IMG/VR virus record: IMGVR_UViG_3300044712_001688 | Location: 1-41,919 of that record | DNA length: 41,919 nucleotides | Source of the DNA: a virus | Strand: one strand, 5' to 3' | Part shown: positions 20,014-31,100 of the stretch, one piece after another | Numbering within the stretch: position 1 is the first letter of the stretch | Layout of the letters: each line of letters starts with the position of its first letter | Notes under the pieces: generated by a model | Databases searched by the model: none | What the model saw: only the letters and a program-made list of their open reading frames with translations | What the model was told of the DNA's origin: nothing | Program-made: the position numbers and the translations under genes

Positions 20014-23000
20014 TTAAGCAATTGTAAATGTTGCTACACCATTGCCATTATCATTTGGGATAAAAACAATTATTGATATTGATCCCACGCATGTACTCGT
20101 TCCATTTTTAGACGATACAGCTATTGCTACGGCATTAGTATGTGCCGATACCGTAAGCTGCGGTGCATTGTCTTCCCTTGTCTCATCTAGTTTTACAGCA
20201 GTAGGAGCGCCATTTGCATATTTAAAAGCCCAACGCGCTACAAGAACGCCGGAATCACTTATTGCTGTTGTAGTATAAGCGCTGACTCTAGCCTCAATAT
20301 ATCCAGAGACATATAAATTCGTTACAGTCGAGGGAGTTATTTCGTACATCGTAAAAAATGAACTAACACCTGAGAATGATTTAAAAGCCTCCCACGTAAA
20401 TTTTCTATTGCTAACATTATAGGTTTCTTGTGTATATACTGGTGCTGTTACATGAACTACAGGAGCTATGTGGCAATCACTCTGTTGATAATTCCCAGTT
20501 CCAGCTGTGCCAATACGCATTACATTGCTTTCGCTGGCAACTCCAACATTACTAATATAAACATTTGATGCCTCGGCCCCCGTATGATTATTCCCAGATC
20601 CAACACCCACATAAAGATTATAACTACCAGTGCTAAGTAAGCCGCCTGCACATCCTAAAAATAAATTATTATTACCAGTAGTAACCGCTGATCCTGCGTC
20701 AGCCGATGCAAATCCTATATTTCCCTCTCCTGAAGTTAAACTTCTTAATGCTCCATCTCCAAAACCCCAATTAGAAGCTCCAGTTAAAGTTGTATTTCCT
20801 GCAGTAGCACCAAAGAAATAGTTTTTAGTTCCAAAGCCATTTGCAGGGAAATGCATTATCTTTACGTTATTTACTTTAACTTGCCCAACTGTTGCTGTAG
20901 TAGTTGGCAGATTTAAATTGTCTTGCCCTACTACTGGGAGAGAGGTTGAGAAACTAGGAACACCACTCCCATTTGTGACTAATATCGCATTGTTAACACT
21001 ACTGATAAATGAAGTTGTATTTGCCCCTGTTTGATAAGGGACCTGATTTGCACCGCCTCCCGCTATGTTTGTAGCCTTTGCTGCAGTACCAGTTGTATCT
21101 TGATTCCATGTTGGAGCAGTACCAGCATTGCTATAATCACTAGCCATAATGGTTTTGCTAGTGGTTGGGAACGTCATTGTAGTGCTATCAGTTCCAGCCA
21201 AAGTAATAGAATTAGATACCGATAATGTTTTGCCAGTCGTAACAGATAATCCCGTTACTGTAGCTGCGTTTCCAGTACAAGAACCAGAACTACCACTCAC
21301 ATTACCAGTTACATTGCCGGTTACATTGCCAGACAATGGGCCTGAAAATCCAGTGGCTGTTAATATACCAGTATTAGGGACAAAAGATAATTTAGTACTA
21401 CTCACATAAGTCGCAATGTTTCCAGTATTAGCCGTATGCCATGCTGGGTAAACACTCGATGCATTAGTTGTATCATTAGTTACAGTTACATTAGAGGCAT
21501 AAGTAGCTGAACCAGCATTACCGGTACAAGTACCAGAAGACCCAGATACATTACCCGTAACATTCCCAGTGAGATTTACTGACAAGGATGTAATAGAGCC
21601 AGAGCCTGCATTTAAAGCTACTTGTGTGGTACCAATATACAGAGAACTATTACCTAAAATAGTACTAGGAATAGTTGATATTTCTTCAGTTGATCCTGCT
21701 CCAGCGCTACTTCTACCTAGCAATCTATTTGTAGCTGTTATATCTTGAATCTTTGCATATGTTACTTTTTTTGCACCTATGGTAGTAACGCCCGTGTTAT
21801 CGTTTGTTACATCACCGCTTAAAGTCACAGCAGTAGCTATATTAGAAGCATTGCCAACAAACACTTGTCCACTTGGTAAAGCACTAGGCAATGTTGTAGT
21901 AATATCTAAACCAGGAGTTGTTTGCGTAGCCCTCCAATCAATAAAATTAGCACCTGTATCGGTTGTTCTTATTCTTGCTTTAACAGCATTGCCATACGAG
22001 CTTGATGTTTCAAAAATAAATGTAGCCAGAGCTTTAAATTCTGGGAGGGGTAGTTGTCCAATTAAAGTATTAATTTCAACAACTGCTCCTGCTCTTGCTA
22101 ATGCTAATGTCGCATAATTAGCCTGGCCCATTACAGAAATACAAGTATTAACTGGGTCATTTGTAGCAAAAATGTGGTATAAGACATAATCAAGATTGCC
22201 AACCTCTGTCTGTCCCCATACACCTGCTCCACCCGCATTTATATCATTATAAGCCAACCTACCGCTTCCTGTTGTTAGAACTGAATATCCAGCGTTAACG
22301 GTTCTTCTTAAATTTCTTCCAGAACCACTATTCCAATATATGGGAAGACCTGTAGCCGCTGCGATTGAAGATATAGAATGTTGCAAGTCTTCATCTTGTA
22401 CAATGCCTGCGTCCATACCAAATTGAGCTGAAGCGTTTACATTTCCACTTCCATCTGCACTAATAGTATTTGGAGCAAGACCAGACAACCATTGAGTACG
22501 CTTATACAAATGCTCATAAACATGAGTCTGGCCATCCATTTGAATACCATGCTGCTCTACTCCACTAAGAATAGCTGCCGCATTCGTAGCATCCCAATAG
22601 ATATATCTAACCAATACCCAGTCCCTAACTAACACATATATTTGTGCTGAAGTAGGATTTACTAATTCTTGTAATGTTCCAGTATTATCATAATAAATAA
22701 AATGGTTACCTTCGGTATTTGCTATGACGATACTTTGCGCAGTCTTAGAATATTTTTTACCATCATAGAAAATCTCAAAAGTTGAACCTGTAGGGGTAAT
22801 GGTAAAAGTTCTCGTCCCATTAACAAAAGAGCCCGTTGCATCAGTTTGTAAATTCGTAAAGCCAGTAGGCTCATGCGTAGCTGTATAGATATAATCTATA
22901 TTCTTCAATGCATCGGTAACATGCGTAGTCAATATTACATTGCTACCAGTCAAATCAGTTAAGTAAGTATCTTTAAAGGTAGGATTTGCAGTACTGTCTA

Positions 23001-25221
23001 TATTCTGAGGAGCTGAAATAGTTATATTTGATGCAACAGAATTACTATTAGCACTAACATTGACTTGGTTTGTTGTTCCAGAAATAGAGCCAGTTAACGA
23101 AGCTTGATAAGTTCCGGTATCTAAGCCAAATGTTCCTGCTGCTGTCATCTTAACAAAAGAGGTCGAAGCATAAGTAAGACCTGCCAAGCTTGTTAAGTTT
23201 GTGCTTAATGGCTGCCCACCCAACCCTGCAAGAGTATATGTAGGAATGTTTAAAGTGTTGCTAGCAAATGTAGCTGATCCACTAGAACCTGTGGTTGTAA
23301 AAGTAGCTATTCTGCTTGAATAGGCAGTGTTCCAATTGGTCTCTTCAGTTGTAGTCGGTATCACATATCCAGTGGTTAAGCTAAATACTCCCGTAGCAGA
23401 AGTATATGTTAAGCCTGTAGCAGATGAGCTAATAGCAGCTCTAGCACGAGCATCTGTATAATACAAATTTGTGTTCTCAGGAACGGCTTTAGTATCTAAG
23501 GTTTGCCAGGACTTATCACCGCGCCAATACTGTAAGCTAGTTCCAGTTGAAATCGCTGGCTCTTTATTATTGAACGTTGTCCAATCAGTCGAACTCAGAT
23601 AGCCATTAGTAGATCCCGAGGATTGTGTAATAGATGCTGTCCCAGAACTATATTGCAATGGAGCTGACCAAGTTGTGACTTTTTTACTATTGGCATCGTT
23701 CCAATTGGTTTGATCTGTAGTTGATGGGACATAATAACCAGTAGTCAAGCTAACATTATGAGCAGAAAAAGTTAAATGTGTTGGCCAATTAGAAACTGAT
23801 TCAGTAAAAGCCAAATCCCAATTAGCTTGATCCACTATTGTTGGGATATAAGCCTGAGTTATGACTGGAGATGCAATCAAACAGCATTCCCCATCTACAG
23901 TATATGAACTTGAACAAAAATAAGTTAATTGATATCCCCAATAAAATTGAGCAGAAGGAAAGCCTGCCATATCAAAATTAGATGGGTTTTCTGCTTGAGC
24001 AGCCGCAATAGTGCTAAATTGATTTCTACCAGGAATAAAATAAAATGAAGTAGGAGTGTAAATAATATACCAATTACAATAATACCCATATGAAACTACG
24101 TCCATTGAACCATTATGGTCATACATAATGGTAGTAGTTCCTGGATGCTGAGATTGGACCAAATAAGGATGTGGACCAAGCCCAGTGCTCCATACTCCTA
24201 CACTATCTCTTACTGCAACATTATAAATAAAAGAAGGATAGGTTACGGGCATAATAAGTGCTGACAACGAAAACGGAGTAGTAACCGCACTAATGCCAAA
24301 ACAATTATTTAACTCTGTACTTGGTGGAGCCGGATTAATCGTTTGATTATTAATTACACCGCCTTCAATTTTTGCCGGAACATAATATCCAGGAGTTAAA
24401 CTTAATATATGATTGATAGGATTAAAGGTTAAAAATGTAGGCCATCCAGCTACACTTTCGCTATATGCTAAATTCCAATTACTTTGATCAGTAGTTGATG
24501 GAATATAATAGCCAGTAGTGAGAGACAATACCCCAGTGGTATATGTTAAAAACGTAGGCCATGTACTTACTTCTTTGCTATATGCATCGTTCCAATTAGA
24601 CTCTTGAGTGGTAGTCGGAATTACATACCCAGTAGTCAAAGAAAAAACGCCAGTAGTATTTGTATAAGTTAACCCAGTTGCTGAAGAACTAATGGCAGCC
24701 CTAGAACGCGTATCAGTATAGTATAGATTCGTATTTTCAGGAACTACACTTGTGTCTAGAGTTTGCCAGGTTTTATCTCCACGCCAATATTGCAATGCAG
24801 TACCAGCAATAATAGCTGGCTCCTTATTGTTAAATATTGACCAATCAGTTGCTTTTAAATAACCATCTGTTATCGCATCTGCAGCAGGAAGAGAAAAGTT
24901 GCCAGTTTCCGGATCATAAACTAGTGGGAAGGAAGCACTCAAACCAGCGTCAGTTAATAATTTATGATATTCCCAATCTGTCCCATGCAAAAAATTAACC
25001 ATAAGATCATTATTGGTACTATCGTATAATAATGATCCTCCAGATTGAGCCGTATTAAGGAGCTCTATAGTTTTTGCATCTTTTTGAGATATAAAAACCC
25101 CTTCTTCTTTAAAATTAGTTTGAAGGACTTGATATGTCTCCATAAGAATCTGACGCCAAGTGTCAGTTAAATAACCATTGGCGTCAGTGAATTTCTCATC
25201 TATAAAATTAGGAAATTTCAT
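20014..25221 (-). CDS. Giant tail fibre protein (1735 residues)
   Basis: The longest gene. The N-terminal 100 residues are unique, beginning MKFPNFIDEKF. Residues about 120-620 repeat a unit around TTGYYIPSTTDQSNWN and WPTFLTY, at least five times. Later come copies of LTGNVTGNVSGSSGTCTGNA (twice). Near 1500-1590 there are GN-x-N-x-x-x-G-x-x-A-G repeats as in hep/Hag-like or fibre trimer domains. Overall it is a long beta-structured shaft with mixed host-contact domains. Confidence 0.8.
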   Translation of the reverse strand: MKFPNFIDEKFTDANGYLTDTWRQILMETYQVLQTNFKEEGVFISQKDAKTIELLNTAQSGGSLLYDSTNNDLMVNFLHGTDWEYHKLLTDAGLSASFPLVYDPETGNFSLPAADAITDGYLKATDWSIFNNKEPAIIAGTALQYWRGDKTWQTLDTSVVPENTNLYYTDTRSRAAISSSATGLTYTNTTGVFSLTTGYVIPTTTQESNWNDAYSKEVSTWPTFLTYTTGVLSLTTGYYIPSTTDQSNWNLAYSESVAGWPTFLTFNPINHILSLTPGYYVPAKIEGGVINNQTINPAPPSTELNNCFGISAVTTPFSLSALIMPVTYPSFIYNVAVRDSVGVWSTGLGPHPYLVQSQHPGTTTIMYDHNGSMDVVSYGYYCNWYIIYTPTSFYFIPGRNQFSTIAAAQAENPSNFDMAGFPSAQFYWGYQLTYFCSSSYTVDGECCLIASPVITQAYIPTIVDQANWDLAFTESVSNWPTHLTFSAHNVSLTTGYYVPSTTDQTNWNDANSKKVTTWSAPLQYSSGTASITQSSGSTNGYLSSTDWTTFNNKEPAISTGTSLQYWRGDKSWQTLDTKAVPENTNLYYTDARARAAISSSATGLTYTSATGVFSLTTGYVIPTTTEETNWNTAYSSRIATFTTTGSSGSATFASNTLNIPTYTLAGLGGQPLSTNLTSLAGLTYASTSFVKMTAAGTFGLDTGTYQASLTGSISGTTNQVNVSANSNSVASNITISAPQNIDSTANPTFKDTYLTDLTGSNVILTTHVTDALKNIDYIYTATHEPTGFTNLQTDATGSFVNGTRTFTITPTGSTFEIFYDGKKYSKTAQSIVIANTEGNHFIYYDNTGTLQELVNPTSAQIYVLVRDWVLVRYIYWDATNAAAILSGVEQHGIQMDGQTHVYEHLYKRTQWLSGLAPNTISADGSGNVNASAQFGMDAGIVQDEDLQHSISSIAAATGLPIYWNSGSGRNLRRTVNAGYSVLTTGSGRLAYNDINAGGAGVWGQTEVGNLDYVLYHIFATNDPVNTCISVMGQANYATLALARAGAVVEINTLIGQLPLPEFKALATFIFETSSSYGNAVKARIRTTDTGANFIDWRATQTTPGLDITTTLPSALPSGQVFVGNASNIATAVTLSGDVTNDNTGVTTIGAKKVTYAKIQDITATNRLLGRSSAGAGSTEEISTIPSTILGNSSLYIGTTQVALNAGSGSITSLSVNLTGNVTGNVSGSSGTCTGNAGSATYASNVTVTNDTTNASSVYPAWHTANTGNIATYVSSTKLSFVPNTGILTATGFSGPLSGNVTGNVTGNVSGSSGSCTGNAATVTGLSVTTGKTLSVSNSITLAGTDSTTMTFPTTSKTIMASDYSNAGTAPTWNQDTTGTAAKATNIAGGGANQVPYQTGANTTSFISSVNNAILVTNGSGVPSFSTSLPVVGQDNLNLPTTTATVGQVKVNNVKIMHFPANGFGTKNYFFGATAGNTTLTGASNWGFGDGALRSLTSGEGNIGFASADAGSAVTTGNNNLFLGCAGGLLSTGSYNLYVGVGSGNNHTGAEASNVYISNVGVASESNVMRIGTAGTGNYQQSDCHIAPVVHVTAPVYTQETYNVSNRKFTWEAFKSFSGVSSFFTMYEITPSTVTNLYVSGYIEARVSAYTTTAISDSGVLVARWAFKYANGAPTAVKLDETREDNAPQLTVSAHTNAVAIAVSSKNGTSTCVGSISIIVFIPNDNGNGVATFTIA

Positions 25222-25233
25222 TATATTATTTGC

Positions 25234-28134
25234 CTATATATACCATCCTGCATTAGCTCCACTAGTATCGCGAAGGAATAAATCTACATGAGAAGTAGAA
25301 GTCAACTGTATTGCTGTATCTGCAGCTCCCATTAATTTTTCACCAAAATTAGACCAAACAAAAAGATCTAATCCTGAATAGTTATAGATTCTAATCATGC
25401 GTCCTTTGGCTCCTATTGGGGTTGTCCCATTAAGATATTGAGGAAGCATCACGGAATCATTAGTATGAGCTGCTGTAGTAATAACATGTATAGTTGAGAA
25501 CTCATCTAATAGATGAGCATCAGTCTGTAAAGGACCATCCCCAGCAACAATATTATCTGAAATAGATGTGGCTATATTTTTAATAGTCATTATTCCATCA
25601 TTTCTAATGGAGAATGAATCTAGACTTAATAAACCAAATGGAGTTGTACTATAATCTGTTGCAGAAGCTTGACTAACAACGTACGCAGTCAAAACATTTG
25701 GTTTATCTACGCCAGTGTTTCTTGTTAGGACAAGTCCGCTAGCAGTAGTTCCATCGCTTCTAAAAGTAAAGGCATCATGAGCTGGATTGTAAACTCCATT
25801 AAATACCCATACTGGAACTGTTTGTGTCCCCATGCCATAGGCTACAACTGGGAACAAAGCATCTGATTCTCTTGATAATTCACTTATACAAGAACTATAA
25901 GTTCCAACGGAATTTGGATTACCAAAACATGCATTGTATGAATTTGTTTTAGAATAGTATGTATAACTATCCGAAACTACATCATATTGCGATTTTAGAT
26001 TTGTTCTATAGTAATCATTGGCTGGGCTAAAGTTAGTAGTATGAAGCACTTCATTATCAATAGCTAAATTCATCATGTAAAAGTCTGACGTTACTGGATA
26101 TGTGCTTTCATAATAACTCATACCAATTAACAATTCAGCGCATGTATTAGTTCTTGTTCCAGTTTGCGTTTTTGTAGCGCCTTTCTGCAAACCATTAAGG
26201 AACAATCTTGTTGCCCCCGTGGTAATGTCAATATCAACTTCAATATTATAAGGCAGCAACAATCTAGGAGACCATGCACCAAAGTCTTCAGCAGTAAGAA
26301 TGCCAGTTCCAGTACTACTGTAAACACTCAAATATAATTTTCCATCTATATTATGAGATAGCTCAATCATATTCACAAGTGATGTATCTGCAACACGGAG
26401 ACAAACCATAGACATATAATTAGATGGAGTTCCTTCATAGTTTGGAATGTAAACAAAACTTATCGTACCTTTTTGAGTAAAGTTAGCATTTCCAGTAGCG
26501 CTCCATTGTATGCATTTCTTGGCAGAACCAGTCAAATCAGCACGACCATTTGCAATGGTTGCACTATTTCTAAGAGTTCCTGTGGCAGTACCAATAGAAT
26601 AATCAGCATCTGCGCTAGAATCTAAATAAGCAAAAAATGTTGGAGAATTATTTTCAACAAATAGTGGCAATGTATATAGGTTGGTTGCCGTAATCGTTTG
26701 GTCTGCAGTTGCGCTAGTTTTTAAATATGCATAATCATACGTACCGCCCATAGACCCAAGAAGTACATGGCCAGTTACGGTGCTTGAATCTGCGTTATAT
26801 CTGAACGTATAACTATTCGACCCAGGAACATATATGCCATTGTATAATAAAGATTGAGCAGGAGCATCAGTTATAGGACTTTGTACAAGCACTAATTCAG
26901 CATTATCTGTACTCTCTCCAATTCTATAAGAATATCCAGCGACTACAGCCCAGGAAGCATCATCTGGAGTAAGGGCGCCAGCAGCATAATTCCAGTAACC
27001 AGTTCCAGGAGTACTATGAGTATCTACATAATTCTTCGTAGCGATCTGCATTGGAGTAGTAGGATCAACTGACAAAGTACCTTGATGAACAGTAATGTTA
27101 CCAGTTGTTAAAATATTCCAAGTCGTATCATTTGGATAAAGAGTGTTTCCTACTCTAGTCCAGTAACCTGAAGCAACGCTGCCATCTACATATGCTTTAG
27201 TTGCAATATCAGTTGGGTTTACAACAGCACCCGTAATAGTACCTTGAACAGCTCCAAGACGACCAGTGGTAACAACATTCCAGGTAGAGGTAACTGGATT
27301 TAAAGTAACCCCCCCAGACAGTGTCCAGTAGTTTGAACCACTACCATGGGCATCAACATAAGCTTTATTAGCACCGTCAGTTGGGTTGGTTGGATCGTTA
27401 CTTATGGTAATATCAGGAGTAGTAATACGAGTGGTTACATTTAGATTGGCTCCAAAATAAGCATCTTTCTCAACACCTAATCCACCAGCAGTTACGAAAG
27501 AGCCGGTAGTTGCAGAAGTACTTTGTGTAGCATCAGTAGTTACAACAGTTCCGGTCATTTGAGGCAATGCCTTTCCCCAGGACGGGATGCTGTTACCATC
27601 AGTAATTAATATGCTACTTGCGGCAGAAGTTATTCCTTGCACTAAATTATTAGAAGTGGAATAAAGTATTTGATTGGCTACAGTTGTCGAAGGATATTGG
27701 GCAGTAGACCAAAAAGGAACATCACTCAATCCTGACATTAGTAATCTATTGGTTTCATCGGTCGAGGCTAGCACTGCCATCGTGGTATTGGTGCTATAAA
27801 TAATACCACCAAGATTCGGAGTTAATGCCGCACCTGTTCCACCCAGTGCCATACTAAATGGAGTGTCTAAAATACTGCTATCAATCTTTCCACCAGCAGT
27901 AATTTTAAATAAGAACATACCAGTGCGAATGAAGTTACCGCCACCAGCAGAAGGGGCAATAATATTACGCCCATCTGGAGTTAATAATGAATTAGGATCA
28001 TACTCAAATGTCCCTTGATCTGCGGTTACAAAAAATGTGCCTGCAACTGTGTTAGTAGCATCAACAGCTGCCAAAGCTGTTAAGTCTGCAACAGGTCGGT
28101 GCATGTAATATAGTTCTACGTTTTTATCAGCCAT
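25234..28134 (-). CDS. Tail fibre with LamG-like domain (966 residues)
   Basis: Starts MADKNVELYYMHRPV, identical to its upstream neighbour, and shares the first 230 residues in outline (GGTGA, YSTN and TGSFVTAGGLGV units). Residues about 290-400 repeat 'PT-x-IATKAYVD' phrases. A LamG/concanavalin-like domain lies at about residues 496-675, with GTISFVYIPNY and LFLNG. Such domains bind sugars or proteins, so a role in receptor recognition is likely. The C-terminus is a small beta knob ending GWYI. Confidence 0.8.
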   Translation of the reverse strand: MADKNVELYYMHRPVADLTALAAVDATNTVAGTFFVTADQGTFEYDPNSLLTPDGRNIIAPSAGGGNFIRTGMFLFKITAGGKIDSSILDTPFSMALGGTGAALTPNLGGIIYSTNTTMAVLASTDETNRLLMSGLSDVPFWSTAQYPSTTVANQILYSTSNNLVQGITSAASSILITDGNSIPSWGKALPQMTGTVVTTDATQSTSATTGSFVTAGGLGVEKDAYFGANLNVTTRITTPDITISNDPTNPTDGANKAYVDAHGSGSNYWTLSGGVTLNPVTSTWNVVTTGRLGAVQGTITGAVVNPTDIATKAYVDGSVASGYWTRVGNTLYPNDTTWNILTTGNITVHQGTLSVDPTTPMQIATKNYVDTHSTPGTGYWNYAAGALTPDDASWAVVAGYSYRIGESTDNAELVLVQSPITDAPAQSLLYNGIYVPGSNSYTFRYNADSSTVTGHVLLGSMGGTYDYAYLKTSATADQTITATNLYTLPLFVENNSPTFFAYLDSSADADYSIGTATGTLRNSATIANGRADLTGSAKKCIQWSATGNANFTQKGTISFVYIPNYEGTPSNYMSMVCLRVADTSLVNMIELSHNIDGKLYLSVYSSTGTGILTAEDFGAWSPRLLLPYNIEVDIDITTGATRLFLNGLQKGATKTQTGTRTNTCAELLIGMSYYESTYPVTSDFYMMNLAIDNEVLHTTNFSPANDYYRTNLKSQYDVVSDSYTYYSKTNSYNACFGNPNSVGTYSSCISELSRESDALFPVVAYGMGTQTVPVWVFNGVYNPAHDAFTFRSDGTTASGLVLTRNTGVDKPNVLTAYVVSQASATDYSTTPFGLLSLDSFSIRNDGIMTIKNIATSISDNIVAGDGPLQTDAHLLDEFSTIHVITTAAHTNDSVMLPQYLNGTTPIGAKGRMIRIYNYSGLDLFVWSNFGEKLMGAADTAIQLTSTSHVDLFLRDTSGANAGWYI
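28100..28134. repeat. 35-bp direct repeat at the start of the 966-residue fibre gene
   Basis: Bases 28100-28134 are identical to 32239-32273. Both are the first 35 bases of adjacent fibre genes. Homologous exchange between them would delete or replace the larger fibre. Confidence 0.9.
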
Positions 28135-28154
28135 AATATTTTCCTATAATTAAG

Positions 28155-31100
28155 TTAAATTCTAAACCAGTGCCCAGTTGTAGCACAGACAAAAGTAGCG
28201 CTTTGCCCGATTACATCTAAAAGTACGAATGTATTTAATACATTATCTATATATTCACCAACGACTGGATAAATTTTAAAATAATATCCAGGGCTTGTAA
28301 GCATATTTTTTACAACAATTGTTTGCCCAGGAACTAATGCCTGAGGAAGTTTTACAGCACCATTATCACCAACAACTATGTTATATTGCGCTCTTAACGG
28401 AAATGCGTCTGATTGATCGGTTCCAGATGGGTGAGCATTGCCATCAACTGACCCCCCAATAGATGCATTAAAAAGATATGTATTGGTATTAGTATCATAT
28501 TGAGTAATCAAGTTAGAATGTAATTGTGGACTCTCAGAAGTACCATAATCTGCCGTATGCAATACCTTGTTGTAAACCTGCAAATCTTTCAAATAAAAGT
28601 TATTACGATAAGGTGTTGGAGCAGATAATATCTGATTCATGATATGGAAATTTTTGTATTTGGCATCTGCATGATATGGAGCAAGATCTGTGTTCTTGCC
28701 AATTACTAAAATTTCCGCTGTATCAGTTCTTGTCCCCGTTTCAACAAGAGTGCTACCTTGCTGAACGTTATTTATAAATAATTTCGTTGCCCCAGCGTAT
28801 ATATCTATTTCCAATTTGAATATATATCTTGTAGCAGGAGTAGGGTTCCATGCTCCCAAATCAGCTGAATTTATTATTGGGTTTGAGTCTGAACCATAAA
28901 CAAAGAGATATAAGTGGCCATCACTTTGTTGATGTCTTAATTCGATATAGTTTTCATCTGAAGAATAGTCCTTAGAAATGCCAAATATACTGAAATCAGT
29001 AGTTTCTGGAGCATCTGTATAGTTTGGATATAATTCAAATATGATTGTTCCCAGCTGAGTGAAATTCGCATTATCAATAGCTGAATAACTAACATATCTA
29101 TTATCATCGTGAGCTAAATCTAAGAAACCACTAGAAATTGCTGCTCCATCATGTGGTGTACCGAAATTATCTCCAATAGAAAAATCTGCATTTAATGATG
29201 TGTCGTAAGATGCGTAGAAAGTTAATCCAGGGATTGGGAATGGATAAGCATAGTTACCTACATAAGCAATTCCGGGTGACGTTCTTGTGCAGGTTCCGGT
29301 CTCGGTAGTCCCCTGCTGCTCCCCATCGATAAATAATCTATGAGCATTATTTACCATATCGATATTTAATTCGACATCATAAAATCTTGCCTGAGAAGCG
29401 TCCCAATTACCAAATGACAAATGCAATTTTTTATTGCCTGCCCAATCAAATACATCAAGAAAGAACTCCGAAAAACTACCATTTTTAACACTATAAAATG
29501 CTAAACCACTACGCCCAGGAATTGTCATTTCGCTATTATCATAACTATAGAAATAACATTGAGGGTCTTCAGGAACTACGGTAGTAGTCCAATTTGGGAA
29601 CAAACTAAACTTGATTGTACCTTGGGTTAAAAAATCAGCGTTGAGATAAGCTGCATAAGATACATTTCTATAATCATTATGAGCTAAGTCCAATCTTCCA
29701 TTCACAACAGAAGCATCGCCATAAGAAACCCCTGCAGGACTGTTTAAATAATAATTTGCATCAATACTGCTGTCATAACTGCAGAAAAAAGTACACCCAT
29801 CAGGAACCTGAAAGCCAGCGTATAAATCTTTAGCAAAAACACTATTATAATTAGCTATAGATGACGAAGAATATGAATATTCATATTTCTTGCCATTAGA
29901 GAATAAAGTTACATATCCTCTAGCAACACCAAAAAAATCAGTCTTAAATATATAAGAGGATGTCAAATTATCATAATAACCATTTAATATTAATGCTGAT
30001 GCAGGATAAGAAATGCCGTCCGGACTAGTTACCTGCGTTGAAAGACTTGCAGTAGCAATTCCGCTTATTGTATCACCAACTAAAACATTACTATTCAATG
30101 TTGCGGCATGAAACACATATCTGTCTGGATAAATCTGATATTCAAGTTTTTTATATGAAGTTTGTAATGTATATCCAGGCGTATAATTAGCTGTATGCAT
30201 TACTTGGCTAAATGCAACAAAATTTCTTATATAAAAATTGGACTCTAATATATCTTGAGCCGTGACCAAACTTCCAATAAATAAGGAATTTACTTGCGTT
30301 CTTGTCCCAGTTCCAATCATATCTGGTCCAAACTTATGGCCATCAATAAATAATCTACTAACTCCGGCATTTAAATCAATGTTAAGTTCAAATTCATATA
30401 GTTGCCTTAAATGTGGATGCCAACCCCCAAGGTTTTGCTGCATAATATAATTGCCAGCATTATCAACCATAATGACATGTAAATCCCCTTGAGCATCATG
30501 AGTTATATAAATTGCATTGCGAAGTGGACTTGCAGTAAATATCGAAAAGAAACAATAGAAATACCCGTATTCTTCGGGGGGTTTATATTCATAATTTGGA
30601 ACTATTTGGAATCTTATTGCACCCGTTTGAGTAAAGGTAATATTATTTGTGGCGTCATAAGATACCCAACGAATATCATTATGAGCCAAATCCAACATTT
30701 CATTCGCTATTGCAGCCCCACCAACAGCAATACCAGTTAATGTACCGGCTCCAAAGTTAGCATTAATACTAGAATTATAAGTAATATAAAATGTGGTATT
30801 TGGAAGTGGAATATAATCGTTGTATAAATGATCAGCAGAAATTGAAACATCTATTGCAGATTCAGTATTGTAAGCATAAGTATATAGATTACCCGCCGAA
30901 TTTACATCTACATTACCAACAGCATGACCATCTTCATTTGCTCGGAATGTATAAATATCACCAGTTGGATTATAAAGACCATTATGTATTACACCTTGAG
31001 CGTAATAACCTTCACCTAATGGGCTTAATACTGGGGTAAAAGTAATATTATTCTCTAATTCACCAACAACTAAGCTAGCCCCAACAGTAACCGACCACTC